A stretch of DNA of 64,000 nt, taken from Actinomadura sp. KC06. GTDB taxonomy: Bacteria; Actinomycetota; Actinomycetes; Streptosporangiales; Streptosporangiaceae. Each line of letters starts with the position of its first letter. The stretch's first letter is position 1. The DNA is taken from NCBI RefSeq assembly GCF_004348735.1, contig NZ_SMKT01000012.1, positions 1-64,000 on the forward strand, given 5' to 3'. Made by a program: the position numbers and the translations under genes. This document shows, piece by piece, positions 53,888-61,778 of this stretch. The notes below the pieces were generated by a model, which saw nothing but the letters and a program-made list of their open reading frames with translations, was not told where the DNA came from and did no database searches.

Positions 53888-55231
53888 TCAGCCGAGCAGG
53901 AAGTCGCGTGCCTGGCGGGCGACCGGCTCCGGGGCCATCCAGAACGCGGAATGGTCGTGGTCGGCCAGAGTCAGCACGGAGGCGTTCTTCAGGATCGCGG
54001 CCAGCGCGTTGGCGCCCGCGCGGATGAAGGCCTCGCCGTTGCCGCCGACCGCCACCGCGACCGGCGCTTCGATCGACCAGCGGTCGGCGGGCAGCGGCTT
54101 CCCGTCCTGGAGTCCGCGCATGATCCGGCCGTCGTAGGCGTAGGTGTGGGCGTACTTGACCATCGTGTCCCAGGACGGGTCCTGCTTCATCGCCGGGATG
54201 TACTCGGCCGGGACGCCGATCATCTCGGTCATGAAGTACTCGACGGCCTCGCTGCGCTTGCCCGCCGCGACCAGTGCCTCCTGGTGCTCGACGTAGCCGG
54301 CGGGCGCCGGGGGCCGGGAGCCGTCGACGATGAACGGCGGCTCGTAGAGATACACGCCCGTCACCTTGCCGCCCAGTGCGCTGGCCGCGTCGAGTGTGAG
54401 GCCGCAGCCACCGGATCCGCTGGTCAGGGCCGCCGAGCCGCCCACGACGTCGATCAGCGCGGCGATGTCGTCGATCTCTGATGCCGGGTCGTAGGGCTGC
54501 GGGTCACCGCTGGCGCCGCGGCCGCGGCGGTCGAAGCTGATCACGGTGAAGTCCTTTGACAGTGCCTCGGCCAGGCCCGCGACGCCGGTGTGGTCCTCGG
54601 CGACGTTGCTGATCACGATGATCGCGGGGCCTGAACCGGACTTCTCGTAGGCGATCGTGGTGCCGTCGGCGGAGGTGATGGTGGAAAGGGCGGACATGGT
54701 GGATTCTCCTTCGGTTGTTGATGCGTCAATGTGATCGTCGTGCGGGGCGTCCAGCAGGCCGGCGAGCCGGTCGAGGGCCTCGGCGTACCCTTCGGCCATC
54801 TGGAGTTCGACGGCCCGCCGCAGCGCCCGGCCGTCGGGAAAGGTCGCGGCGACTTCGACGGTGCAGCCGGTGCCAGCCGGGACGAAGGTGACCGAGGTCG
54901 GGAACGTGCCCGTGTCGTCGGACCGCCATGCCTCGTCGGCGAACGTGTCCTCGTAGCTCAACTCGGCCCGAGGGGCGATCGCCGTGTAGGTGGCGATGAT
55001 GCGGACCGGAGAGGCCGATCCGTCCACCGGCGCCATCTGGAATCGCCAGGTTCCGCCGGGCCGGACGTCCATCTCGTAGACGGTCGCGGCCCAGCCCTGG
55101 GGACCCCACCACCGGCTGATCGCCTCGGCGTCGGTCCAGGCCCACCAGGCGCGGTCGACGCCGGCGGCGTAGGTGCGGCTGATGCGGACGGTGTTGCTCG
55201 CCTCGTCGATCACGATGCCGTCTTCGGACAT
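53888..55231 (-). CDS. SRPBCC (AHSA1-like) domain fused to an alpha/beta hydrolase
   Basis: One open frame of 447 residues. Residues 1 to about 160 form an AHSA1/SRPBCC domain (RTYAAGVDRAWWAWTDAEAI, RWWGPQGW, YEDTFADEAWRSDD). Residues about 180-447 form an alpha/beta hydrolase (TIAYEKSGSGPAIIVISNVA, FDRRGRGASGDPQPYD, nucleophile region TSGSGGCG, LADHDHSAFWMAPEPV). In relatives these are normally separate adjacent genes. Here an 18-residue acidic linker joins them with no stop. ATG 54697 lies at the junction, nine bases after GAAGGAG, so a separate 269-residue hydrolase may also be made. The serine elbow reads S-G-S-G-G rather than G-x-S-x-G. GGAAGGAG precedes ATG 55231. Confidence 0.82.
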   Translation of the reverse strand: MSEDGIVIDEASNTVRISRTYAAGVDRAWWAWTDAEAISRWWGPQGWAATVYEMDVRPGGTWRFQMAPVDGSASPVRIIATYTAIAPRAELSYEDTFADEAWRSDDTGTFPTSVTFVPAGTGCTVEVAATFPDGRALRRAVELQMAEGYAEALDRLAGLLDAPHDDHIDASTTEGESTMSALSTITSADGTTIAYEKSGSGPAIIVISNVAEDHTGVAGLAEALSKDFTVISFDRRGRGASGDPQPYDPASEIDDIAALIDVVGGSAALTSGSGGCGLTLDAASALGGKVTGVYLYEPPFIVDGSRPPAPAGYVEHQEALVAAGKRSEAVEYFMTEMIGVPAEYIPAMKQDPSWDTMVKYAHTYAYDGRIMRGLQDGKPLPADRWSIEAPVAVAVGGNGEAFIRAGANALAAILKNASVLTLADHDHSAFWMAPEPVARQARDFLLG

Positions 55232-55233
55232 GG

Positions 55234-55584
55234 TCAAACTCCTTCCTGGGTCGCCGCGTCGGGTGCGGAGTCGTCCTCTTCGAGGAAGGCGCCGAGTCGG
55301 TCCATGCGTTCCGACCACAGGCCGGCGAACCGCTGCACCCAGTCGCTCAGCTCGCGCATCGATTCGGGCCGCAGCCGGTAGATCCGCTGCTGGGCCCGTT
55401 TGGTCACCTCGACGACGCCCGCGTCCAGGAGCAGCCGCAGATGCCGGGACACCTGCGGCTGGCCCACACCGAGCGCGTCGACGATTCCGCCCACCGACTG
55501 TGGGCCGTCCCTGAGCAACTCGACGATCCGGAACCGGTTCGGCTCCGAGATCGCCGTCAATCGCCGTTGCACGCTGTCGACCAT
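55234..55584 (-). CDS. ArsR-family transcriptional regulator
   Basis: This 116-residue winged-helix repressor (SEPNRFRIVELLRDGPQSVG, VGQPQVSRHLRLLLDAGVVE, QQRIYRLRPE) lacks the metal-binding cysteines of metal sensors. It belongs to the type paired with AHSA1/SRPBCC proteins; that gene starts three bases after its stop. The start is uncertain: ATG 55584 or 55590, neither with a clear ribosome-binding site. A long inverted repeat begins right at 55591, so the transcript may be leaderless. Confidence 0.85.
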   Translation of the reverse strand: MVDSVQRRLTAISEPNRFRIVELLRDGPQSVGGIVDALGVGQPQVSRHLRLLLDAGVVEVTKRAQQRIYRLRPESMRELSDWVQRFAGLWSERMDRLGAFLEEDDSAPDAATQEGV

Positions 55585-55590
55585 ACCCAT

Positions 55591-55630
55591 GAACATACAC
55601 ACTGACATATATATGCGCAAGTGTATGTTC
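55591..55630 (-). promoter_or_regulatory. Inverted-repeat operator of the ArsR operon
   Basis: GAACATACAC (55591-55600) and its exact complement (55621-55630) enclose a 20-base AT-rich centre containing CATATATATG, which can serve as the -10 region. It lies at the ArsR start and is the probable autoregulatory site. Confidence 0.6.
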
Positions 55631-55692
55631 GCACTTCGCCGTGTCGGACGGCTCGCGAGGCCGTGGATCAGGCGGGTCGGGGGTGGGCATGC

Positions 55693-55730
55693 GACGGCCG
55701 GGGCCCGGTCGTGCCTGGGCCCCGGCCGTC
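55693..55730 (-). terminator. Perfect hairpin terminator after the fasciclin gene
   Basis: Fourteen-base complementary arms (55693-55706 and 55717-55730) surround a 10-base loop, 17 bases past the fasciclin stop. This very GC-rich stem ends the oxidoreductase-fasciclin transcript. Confidence 0.75.
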
Positions 55731-55746
55731 CGGCTGTACCGCCTTG

Positions 55747-56388
55747 TTACTTGGGCGGCATCAGGACGGAGTCGATGATGTAGACGGTGGCGTTGGCGGT
55801 CTGGACGTTGCCGCACACCACGTTCGCCTTGTCCTTGCCGACCGTGTAGGAATCGCCCGAGCCGCCCGTGGTCAGGGCGGCGCCCTGGAGGGTTTCGAAG
55901 CTGCCGGCCGACAGCCCGCCCGGCGCGATCTTCTGGCCGACGACGTGGTAGGTCAGGATGCCCTTCAACATCTCCTTGTCGGCCATCACCTTGTCGAGCG
56001 TGCCCTTGGGGATCTTCTTGAACGCGTCGTTGGTCGGCGCGAACACGGTGAGGTTCTGGGCGGAGTTGAGGGTGTCGACGAGCCCGGCCTGCTTGACCGC
56101 GCTGACCAGCGTGGACAGGACCGGGTTGTTGGACGCGGCGGTCGCGACGGGGTCGGTGGACATGCCGCTGAAGCTGCCCTTGCCGGACGCGGGGACGGCC
56201 GAGCACGCCGAACCGAACGGCTTGTCCGTCGCGGGCGCGGCGGCGCCGGTGCCGGCCGGGGCGGGAGCGGACGTGCCAGGGGACGCGACACTGGAGCCGT
56301 TGTCGTCGTCTCCCCCGGAGCAGGCTGTGAGCCCGAGAGTCAGGGCCGCCGCGGACAGGACGCCGACGGCGATTCGGGTGCGTTTCAT
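55747..56388 (-). CDS. Fasciclin-domain lipoprotein (MPT83-like)
   Basis: This 213-residue surface lipoprotein has a signal peptide with LTAC lipobox (Cys23), an Ala/Pro/Ser-rich linker and one FAS1 domain at about 78-213 (NPVLSTLVSAVKQAGLVDTL, NLTVFAPTNDAFKKIP, LTYHVVGQKI, TVYIIDSVLMPP). In mycobacteria MPT83 and MPT70, proteins of this type, are the main SigK targets. Here sigK and rskA are 1.8 kb away. AAGGAG precedes ATG 56388. It follows the oxidoreductase gene by 50 bases and is probably cotranscribed. Confidence 0.9.
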   Translation of the reverse strand: MKRTRIAVGVLSAAALTLGLTACSGGDDDNGSSVASPGTSAPAPAGTGAAAPATDKPFGSACSAVPASGKGSFSGMSTDPVATAASNNPVLSTLVSAVKQAGLVDTLNSAQNLTVFAPTNDAFKKIPKGTLDKVMADKEMLKGILTYHVVGQKIAPGGLSAGSFETLQGAALTTGGSGDSYTVGKDKANVVCGNVQTANATVYIIDSVLMPPK

Positions 56389-56438
56389 GGTGAACTCCTT
56401 CGGGGTTGGAGAGCTGTCGATTTCGTCGGCTGCCGTGG

Positions 56439-58064
56439 TCAGGTCACGGTGACCACCACCGAATGCCAGCCGGTGGCCCCGTCCGGGAAGGGCGGTGACC
56501 GTGGCTCGGGTTGGGTCGTTCCGGTCTTGTCGGTGGCGCGGACGCGGAGCGTGTGCGAGCCCGGGACGGCGTCCCACTCGGCGACCCACTGCCGCCAGGT
56601 GTCGATGCCGGGGCCCGGGGCGAGCCGCGCCGGACGCCATGGCCCGTCGTCGGCCTGCCATTCGACGGCGTCGATGCCGCGGTGCTGGGCCCAGGCCGTA
56701 CCGGCGACGGCGACGGGTCCGGCTTTGAGGCGGGCGAACGGCTTGGGGACGTCAATGCGGGAGAAGGTCTTCACCGGCGCGCGTTCGGCATAGCCGCGTC
56801 TGGTCCAGTACGCCTGGTCGGTGGCGAACCGGGTGACCTTGAGGTCGACGACCCACTTGGTCGCCGACACGTATCCGTACAGGCCGGGCACCACCAAGCG
56901 GGCGGGGAAGCCGTGCGCGACCGGCAGCGGCTCGCCGTTCATCCCCACGGCGAGGACCGCGTCGCGGCCGTCCAGCACGGTCTCCAGCGGGGTGCTGAGC
57001 GTCATGCCGTCGGACGAGCGGGACAGGATCTGGTCGGCCCCCGGCAGCACCCCGGCCCTGCGCAGCAGCGGTCCGAGCGGCGCGCCGAGCCAGCGGGCGT
57101 TCCCGGCCAGGTCGCCGCCGACCTGGTTCGACACGCACGACACGGTGATGTCGCGTTCGATCAGCGCCAGGCGCAGCAGGTCGTCGAACGTCAGCTCGAC
57201 GGGGCGGGCGAGCATGCCGTGGATCCGCAGCGTCCAGTCCCGGGGATCGACCTGGGGCAGGACGAGCGCGGTGTCGACCCGGTAGAAGTCGGAATTGGAC
57301 GTACGGAACGGCGTCATGCCAGGGACCCGCACCTGGGCGCCCGCCGGGACCGGAGGCGCAGGGCTGACCGGACGCGGCAGCCGCACGTCCGCCCGGACCG
57401 ATGAGACATCACCGCGGCGCAGCAGCATCCGCCCGGATACGCCGCTCACCGCGGCGACGCCGATCACCCCCGCGCCCGTCAGCAGCGCCCGCCGCCAACC
57501 GACCTCGGCGCCCGGGGCGGAGGGTCGCTCGGGCTCGGCGTCCTGCCCGGGCTCGGCGTCCTGCTCGGGTTCTGTTGTGGGCTCGGGTCCGGTGTCGCGG
57601 CGACGGCGTTCCAGCCCGGCCGTCCGGCTCCTGGCGTCGCCCCCCGTGCCACGTGTCAGCAGGGTCAGGGCGGCCATGCCCGCGAGCGCGCCGACCGTGG
57701 CCGGCACCGCGTCCACCGGCTCGGCGACCGGCCTGGTCAGCGCCGCGACGATCCCGACGGTTCCGAACGCGGCGAGCCCGAGCAGGCCCCAGGCGAGCCT
57801 GCGCCGGCCGAGCAGCCCGATGGCGGGCGCGGCCGCGGCGACGCCGGCGGCGAGGCCGATCAGCAGGACCGTCTTGTCGTCGCTCCCGAAATGGCGGATC
57901 GCGAAGTCCTTCAACCACACCGGTGTGAGGTCGATGAAGCCCGCGCCGACGGCCGGCAGCGGAGAGGACGACACGCGTCCGAGCGCACCGGCCGCGAGCT
58001 CCGCGGTTCCCATCGCGGCGGCTGCGGCGAGCAGTCCGCGCAGAGCGGCGGTGACCCACCGCAT
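56439..58064 (-). CDS. Membrane molybdopterin-dependent oxidoreductase (sulfite-oxidase fold)
   Basis: This 541-residue protein starts with about five membrane helices (1-140), then an acidic Glu/Pro/Asp linker (about 155-185), one more helix (about 192-212), and an extracytoplasmic sulfite-oxidase-type Mo-cofactor domain at about 245-430. The Mo-ligand cysteine is Cys310 (ITVSCVSNQVGG), and HGFPARLVVPGLYGYVSATKW is the family block. A Mo-co dimerisation Ig-like domain follows to the end. It resembles periplasmic MsrP-like reductases and probably repairs or oxidises exported substrates. Start at ATG 58064, 35 bases after a SigK-like promoter. Confidence 0.87.
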   Translation of the reverse strand: MRWVTAALRGLLAAAAAMGTAELAAGALGRVSSSPLPAVGAGFIDLTPVWLKDFAIRHFGSDDKTVLLIGLAAGVAAAAPAIGLLGRRRLAWGLLGLAAFGTVGIVAALTRPVAEPVDAVPATVGALAGMAALTLLTRGTGGDARSRTAGLERRRRDTGPEPTTEPEQDAEPGQDAEPERPSAPGAEVGWRRALLTGAGVIGVAAVSGVSGRMLLRRGDVSSVRADVRLPRPVSPAPPVPAGAQVRVPGMTPFRTSNSDFYRVDTALVLPQVDPRDWTLRIHGMLARPVELTFDDLLRLALIERDITVSCVSNQVGGDLAGNARWLGAPLGPLLRRAGVLPGADQILSRSSDGMTLSTPLETVLDGRDAVLAVGMNGEPLPVAHGFPARLVVPGLYGYVSATKWVVDLKVTRFATDQAYWTRRGYAERAPVKTFSRIDVPKPFARLKAGPVAVAGTAWAQHRGIDAVEWQADDGPWRPARLAPGPGIDTWRQWVAEWDAVPGSHTLRVRATDKTGTTQPEPRSPPFPDGATGWHSVVVTVT

Positions 58065-58098
58065 TCGCCCAGTCGCTCGTTTCGCTGTCACACCGGGT

Positions 58099-58125
58099 GT
58101 TCGGGGCCGGACGACACGTGGATGG
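58099..58125 (-). promoter_or_regulatory. SigK-like promoter for the oxidoreductase-fasciclin operon
   Basis: On the minus strand CCATCC (58125-58120) and CCGAAC (58104-58099) are 15 bases apart. The same two hexamers at the same spacing occur on the plus strand before sigK. They resemble the mycobacterial SigK motif as I recall it. Confidence 0.65.
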
Positions 58126-58151
58126 GTCGCGTTCTTCAGCGGATCCTGGGC

Positions 58152-58178
58152 CCATCCATGAGGGCATCCGCTCCGAAC
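58152..58178 (+). promoter_or_regulatory. SigK-like promoter for sigK-rskA
   Basis: CCATCC (58152-58157), a 15-base spacer and CCGAAC (58173-58178), ending 13 bases before ATG 58192, imply a very short leader and autoregulation. It is an exact match in both boxes and in spacing to the divergent promoter at 58099-58125. Confidence 0.65.
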
Positions 58179-58191
58179 CAACGGTGTGGAG

Positions 58192-58794
58192 ATGACCGAG
58201 CCGGCCGGCGAGCCGCCCAGAACACTGAAGCCGATCGGTGCCGCGTCCTGCGGTACGCCCGAGCTGGCCGAGCTGCTCGGCCGTGTCGCCCGCGGCGACC
58301 AGGACGCGTTCGGGCAGGTGTACGAGCTGCTGTCCGGTCCGGTGTACGGGCTGGCGCTGCGGGTCGTCCGCGACCCGGCGCAAGCGGAGGAGATCGCGCA
58401 GGACGTGCTGGTCGAGGTGTGGCGCAAAGCGTCGCACTACCGGCCCGAACGCGGCAGCGCGACGTCCTGGGTCCTGACCGTGGCGCACCGCCGCGCCGTC
58501 GACCGGGTCCGCTCCAGCCAGGCCGACCGCGACCGCGAGGAGCGCACCGCCGCGCCCGCGCCCGGCTACGACGAGGTCGCCGAAGAGGTCGGCACCCGGC
58601 TGGAGCACCAGCAGGTGCGCCGCTGCATGAGCAGCCTCACCGAGACGCAACGTGAATCGATCACCCTGGCCTACTACGGCGGCTACACCTACCGCGAGGT
58701 CTCCGAACTGCTCGGCGTCGGCCTCGCCGCCGTCAAGACCCGGATGCGCGACGGACTCATCCGGTTGCGTGACTGCCTGGGAGTCCAGCCATGA
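58192..58794 (+). CDS. sigK: ECF sigma factor SigK
   Basis: This is a 200-residue ECF sigma factor. Region 2 at about 38-100 contains VYGLALRVVRDPAQAEEIAQ and ATSWVLTVAHRRAVDRVRSS. Region 4 at about 140-195 contains LTETQRESITLAYYGGYTYR and LGVGLAAVKTRMRDGLIRLR. These fit the SigK group. The anti-sigma gene overlaps its stop by four bases, as expected for sigK-rskA. A GTG at 58186 is an in-frame alternative. The divergent oxidoreductase-fasciclin operon carries the same promoter motif and is the likely regulon. Confidence 0.88.
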   Translation: MTEPAGEPPRTLKPIGAASCGTPELAELLGRVARGDQDAFGQVYELLSGPVYGLALRVVRDPAQAEEIAQDVLVEVWRKASHYRPERGSATSWVLTVAHRRAVDRVRSSQADRDREERTAAPAPGYDEVAEEVGTRLEHQQVRRCMSSLTETQRESITLAYYGGYTYREVSELLGVGLAAVKTRMRDGLIRLRDCLGVQP

Positions 58795-59501
58795 CCCACG
58801 ACCCGCACGACCTGGCCGGACCCTACGTCCTGGACGCGCTCGGCGACACCGAACGGCGCCGCTTCGAGCGCCACCTGCCGGGCTGCACCGCCTGCGCCGA
58901 GGAGACCGCCGGACTCCGCGAGACCACGGTCCGGCTGGCGCTCGCCGCCGCCCGCCGCCCACCGGACCGGCTCCGCGAACGCGTCATGGCCGAGATCGCC
59001 CGGACCCGGCAGTCGCCCCCTCCGCTCGCCCGCCGCCTGCCGTCCCCCCGCACCCGCGGGCTGAGCCGGATCGCCGCCGCGGCGTGCCTGGTCCTGGCGC
59101 TCATCGGCGGCGGCACGACCTGGCACTACCACCGCTCCGCCGACCAGGAACGAGCTCTGAACCGCCAGGTCACGGCAGTGATGACGGCACCGGACGCGCA
59201 CACCTCCACCGCCCGCGCCCAAGGAGCCGCCACCGTCACCGTCGTGTCGTCCCGCTCACTCGGCAAAGCCGTCGTCACCACGGCCCGGCTACAGCATCTG
59301 CCACCAGCCAAGACGTACCAGATGTGGTGGCTTGGCCCGACCGCGCCACGCTCCGCCGGAACCTTGGACCCGTCGGGACGGCAACGCCCGGTCATTACGG
59401 TCGGCCTCGGGAACGCGCAGCGCTTCGGCGTCACCATCGAACCGGCGGGCGGCTCCCCTCAACCGACCAGCCCTCCGCTCCTGACCGTCGCCCTCGGCTG
59501 A
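58791..59501 (+). CDS. rskA: Anti-sigma-K factor RskA
   Basis: This 236-residue single-pass membrane protein has an N-terminal anti-sigma domain with the zinc motif HLPGCTAC (HxxxCxxC) at about 24-31. A membrane helix lies at about 88-108 (IAAAACLVLALIGG), and the extracytoplasmic RskA domain covers about 125-236 (YQMWWLGPTAPRSAGTLDP, FGVTIEPAGGSPQPT). It holds SigK at the membrane until regulated proteolysis. Translation is coupled to sigK (ATGA). Confidence 0.9.
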   Translation: MTHDPHDLAGPYVLDALGDTERRRFERHLPGCTACAEETAGLRETTVRLALAAARRPPDRLRERVMAEIARTRQSPPPLARRLPSPRTRGLSRIAAAACLVLALIGGGTTWHYHRSADQERALNRQVTAVMTAPDAHTSTARAQGAATVTVVSSRSLGKAVVTTARLQHLPPAKTYQMWWLGPTAPRSAGTLDPSGRQRPVITVGLGNAQRFGVTIEPAGGSPQPTSPPLLTVALG

Positions 59502-59551
59502 TCCAGGGCGGGTTCCGGATCACGGGGGTGGAGCGCGGCAGTTCCGGCTGA

Positions 59552-59570
59552 TGAGGTTAGGCTGCCCTTA
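59552..59570. promoter_or_regulatory. Iron box (DmdR/IdeR type) before the siderophore permeases
   Basis: TGAGGTTAGGCTGCCCTTA matches the actinobacterial iron-box pattern and differs at two bases from the second copy at 62648-62666. Iron-loaded DmdR/IdeR would repress here. Confidence 0.8.
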
Positions 59571-59593
59571 TTTGCCGCCGTTTCGGAGGAATT

Positions 59594-59626
59594 GTGGTGC
59601 TGGCCGGAATCGGCGGACGCGGATGA
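59594..59626 (+). CDS. Ten-codon leader ORF overlapping the first permease start
   Basis: GTG at 59594, three bases after GGAGGA, opens a ten-codon frame whose TGA overlaps the permease ATG at 59623 (ATGA). The permease itself lacks a good ribosome-binding site, so its translation may depend on ribosomes finishing this leader. Confidence 0.35.
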   Translation: MVLAGIGGRG

Positions 59627-60681
59627 GCACGGTGATCGCCAAGCGGCCGCCGGTGTCCCGGGTCGCGGCCGCACGCCGGCGGCGGGTCGTGGGTCTTGGC
59701 GTGCTCGTGGCCGTCCTGCTGACGGCGGGGGCGCTGTCGATGGTCGTCGGCGCGCGGGCGCTGAGCCCCCGCGAGGTATGGCAGGGGCTGTTCGCGGCAT
59801 CGGACGCCGACCAGCGGCTCACCGAGATCAGGCTCATCGTGCGGACGGTCCGGGTGCCGCGGACGGTGCTCGCGATCGTGGCGGGCGTCGCCCTGGGGAT
59901 CGGCGGGGCGCTGATCCAGGGGTGCACGCGCAACCCGATCGCCGACACGGGGCTGCTCGGAGTGAACGCCGGTGCCTCGTTCGCCGTGGTGTCGGCGGTC
60001 TCCCTGTTCGGGCTCGCGAACCCGTTCCAGTACGTCTGGTTCGCCTTCCTGGGGGCGGCGGTCGCCGGGGTCGTCGTGTTCGGGCTGGCGAGCATCGGGC
60101 GCGGGGCCGGGAACCCGCTGACGCTCGCGCTGGCCGGGCAGGGGGTCGCGGTGTTCCTGGCGGCGATGACCACGGCGGTCGCGCTGTCGGACAAGGCGTC
60201 GCTGAACGCGCTGCGGTTCTGGAACGCGGGCTCGGTGGCCGGGGTGAAGTTCGACGTCATCTGGCCGGTGTCGGCTTTCATCGCGGCCGGGCTGGTCCTG
60301 ACGGTGATCATGCTGCCCGCCATCAACCTGCTCAACCTGGGCGACGACGTGGCGCGCGGGCTCGGGGTGAACATCGCGCTGACCCGGACGGTCGGCATCG
60401 CCGCCATCACCCTGCTGGCGGGCGCGGCGACGGCGGCGTGCGGCCCGATCGCGTTCCTCGGGCTCATGGTCGCCCATGTCGCCCGGTATCTGACCGGGCC
60501 TGACTACCGATGGCTCGTCCCGTATGCGGGGCTGCTCGGGGCGGTCGTCCTGCTGGTGTGCGACATCGTGGGACGCGTCGTCGTCCGGCCGGGCGAGCTG
60601 GACGCGGGCATCGTCGTCGCCCTCCTCGGCGCCCCGTTCTTCGCGGCTCTGGTCTGGCGCGGAAAGCTCAAGACCGCATGA
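59623..60681 (+). CDS. Siderophore ABC importer permease 1 (FecCD)
   Basis: This 352-residue FecCD-family permease has nine or ten helices (LAIVAGVALGIGGALIQGCTRNPIADTGLLGVNAGAS split over helices 2-4; AFLGLMVAHVARYLTGPDYR near the C-terminus, the ATPase-coupling region). It transports ferric siderophore across the membrane with permease 2. I start at ATG 59623, within the homologue range. It overlaps permease 2 by four bases and lies 53 bases after the iron box. Confidence 0.9.
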   Translation: MSTVIAKRPPVSRVAAARRRRVVGLGVLVAVLLTAGALSMVVGARALSPREVWQGLFAASDADQRLTEIRLIVRTVRVPRTVLAIVAGVALGIGGALIQGCTRNPIADTGLLGVNAGASFAVVSAVSLFGLANPFQYVWFAFLGAAVAGVVVFGLASIGRGAGNPLTLALAGQGVAVFLAAMTTAVALSDKASLNALRFWNAGSVAGVKFDVIWPVSAFIAAGLVLTVIMLPAINLLNLGDDVARGLGVNIALTRTVGIAAITLLAGAATAACGPIAFLGLMVAHVARYLTGPDYRWLVPYAGLLGAVVLLVCDIVGRVVVRPGELDAGIVVALLGAPFFAALVWRGKLKTA

Positions 60682-61754
60682 ACCAGACGGATGTGAAGCG
60701 GTCCGTGACGCCGGGTGTGCGGCTCGGGCGGGTGTCGTTCATGTGGCGGCCCTGGCCCGTCCTCGTCACGGTGGTGCTGGCGGCGGCGGCGTTCCTGGTG
60801 TTCTGCCTGTCCATCGGCGTCGGCGACTTCCCCATCGCGCTGCCCCGCGTGATCGCCACCATCCTCGGCCGGGGCGAGCGGGTCGACGAGTTCGTGATCA
60901 TGGACCTGCGGATGCCGCGCGCCCTGGCCGGGCTCGTCGTGGGGGTCGCGCTGGGGGTGTCCGGGGCGATCACGCAGTCGATCGCGCGCAACCCGCTGGC
61001 CAGCCCGGACGTTCTGGGGATCACGGGTGGCGCAAGCGCGGTCGCGGTGTTCCTGGTGACGGTCTCGGGCGGGGTGTCCGCGTTGGTCGCCGGGTCGGTG
61101 GGCATGTCGGCGGCGGCGCTCGCGGGCGGGCTCGGCACCGGTCTGCTGGTGTACTTCCTCGCCTGGCGGCGCGGGATCGACGGCTTCCGGCTCATCCTCA
61201 TCGGCATCTCGATGAACGCGCTGATGCAGGCGCTCACTGCCTGGCTGCTGGTCACCGCCGACATCAGGGACGTGGCCCGCGCCCAGGCGTGGCTGATCGG
61301 CTCGCTGGACGGACGCTCCTGGGACGACATCCGGGTGCCGCTCTGGTGCGCGGCCGTCCTGCTGGCCGTCGTCGGGGCCGCCGCGTTCCAGTTCAGGCAG
61401 CTGACCTTCGGTGACGACGTCGCCGCGGGGCTGGGCGTCCGGTACTCGGCGGTGCGGGCGGTCATGCTGCTGTGCGCGGTGCTGCTGGCCGGTGTGGCGG
61501 TGAGCGCGGCGGGGCCGGTCCCGTTCGTCGCGCTGGTGGCGCCGCAGGTGGCGATGCGGCTGGCGCGCTGCCCGACGCCGCCGCTGGTGGCGTCCGGCCT
61601 GGTGGGCGCGCTGCTGCTGATCGGCTCGGACCTGGTGGCGCGCACCGCGCTGCAGGTCACGCTGCCGGTCGGCGTGGTCACCGCCGCGATCGGCGGGCCC
61701 TTCCTCGTCTACCTGCTGGTGCGGGCGAACCTCCGCCAGGCGACACGGGGGTAG
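60678..61754 (+). CDS. Siderophore ABC importer permease 2 (FecCD)
   Basis: This 358-residue second FecCD permease has LRMPRALAGLVVGVALGVSG, SIARNPLASPDVLGITGGAS, FGDDVAAGLGVRYSAVR and FVALVAPQVAMRLARCPTPP. It has about ten helices with a 25-residue basic N-tail. It forms a heterodimer with permease 1; its ATG overlaps the permease 1 stop, and the ATPase follows after 24 bases. Confidence 0.9.
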   Translation: MNQTDVKRSVTPGVRLGRVSFMWRPWPVLVTVVLAAAAFLVFCLSIGVGDFPIALPRVIATILGRGERVDEFVIMDLRMPRALAGLVVGVALGVSGAITQSIARNPLASPDVLGITGGASAVAVFLVTVSGGVSALVAGSVGMSAAALAGGLGTGLLVYFLAWRRGIDGFRLILIGISMNALMQALTAWLLVTADIRDVARAQAWLIGSLDGRSWDDIRVPLWCAAVLLAVVGAAAFQFRQLTFGDDVAAGLGVRYSAVRAVMLLCAVLLAGVAVSAAGPVPFVALVAPQVAMRLARCPTPPLVASGLVGALLLIGSDLVARTALQVTLPVGVVTAAIGGPFLVYLLVRANLRQATRG

Positions 61755-61778
61755 GCGATGCCGAGCAAAGGAGATCCA

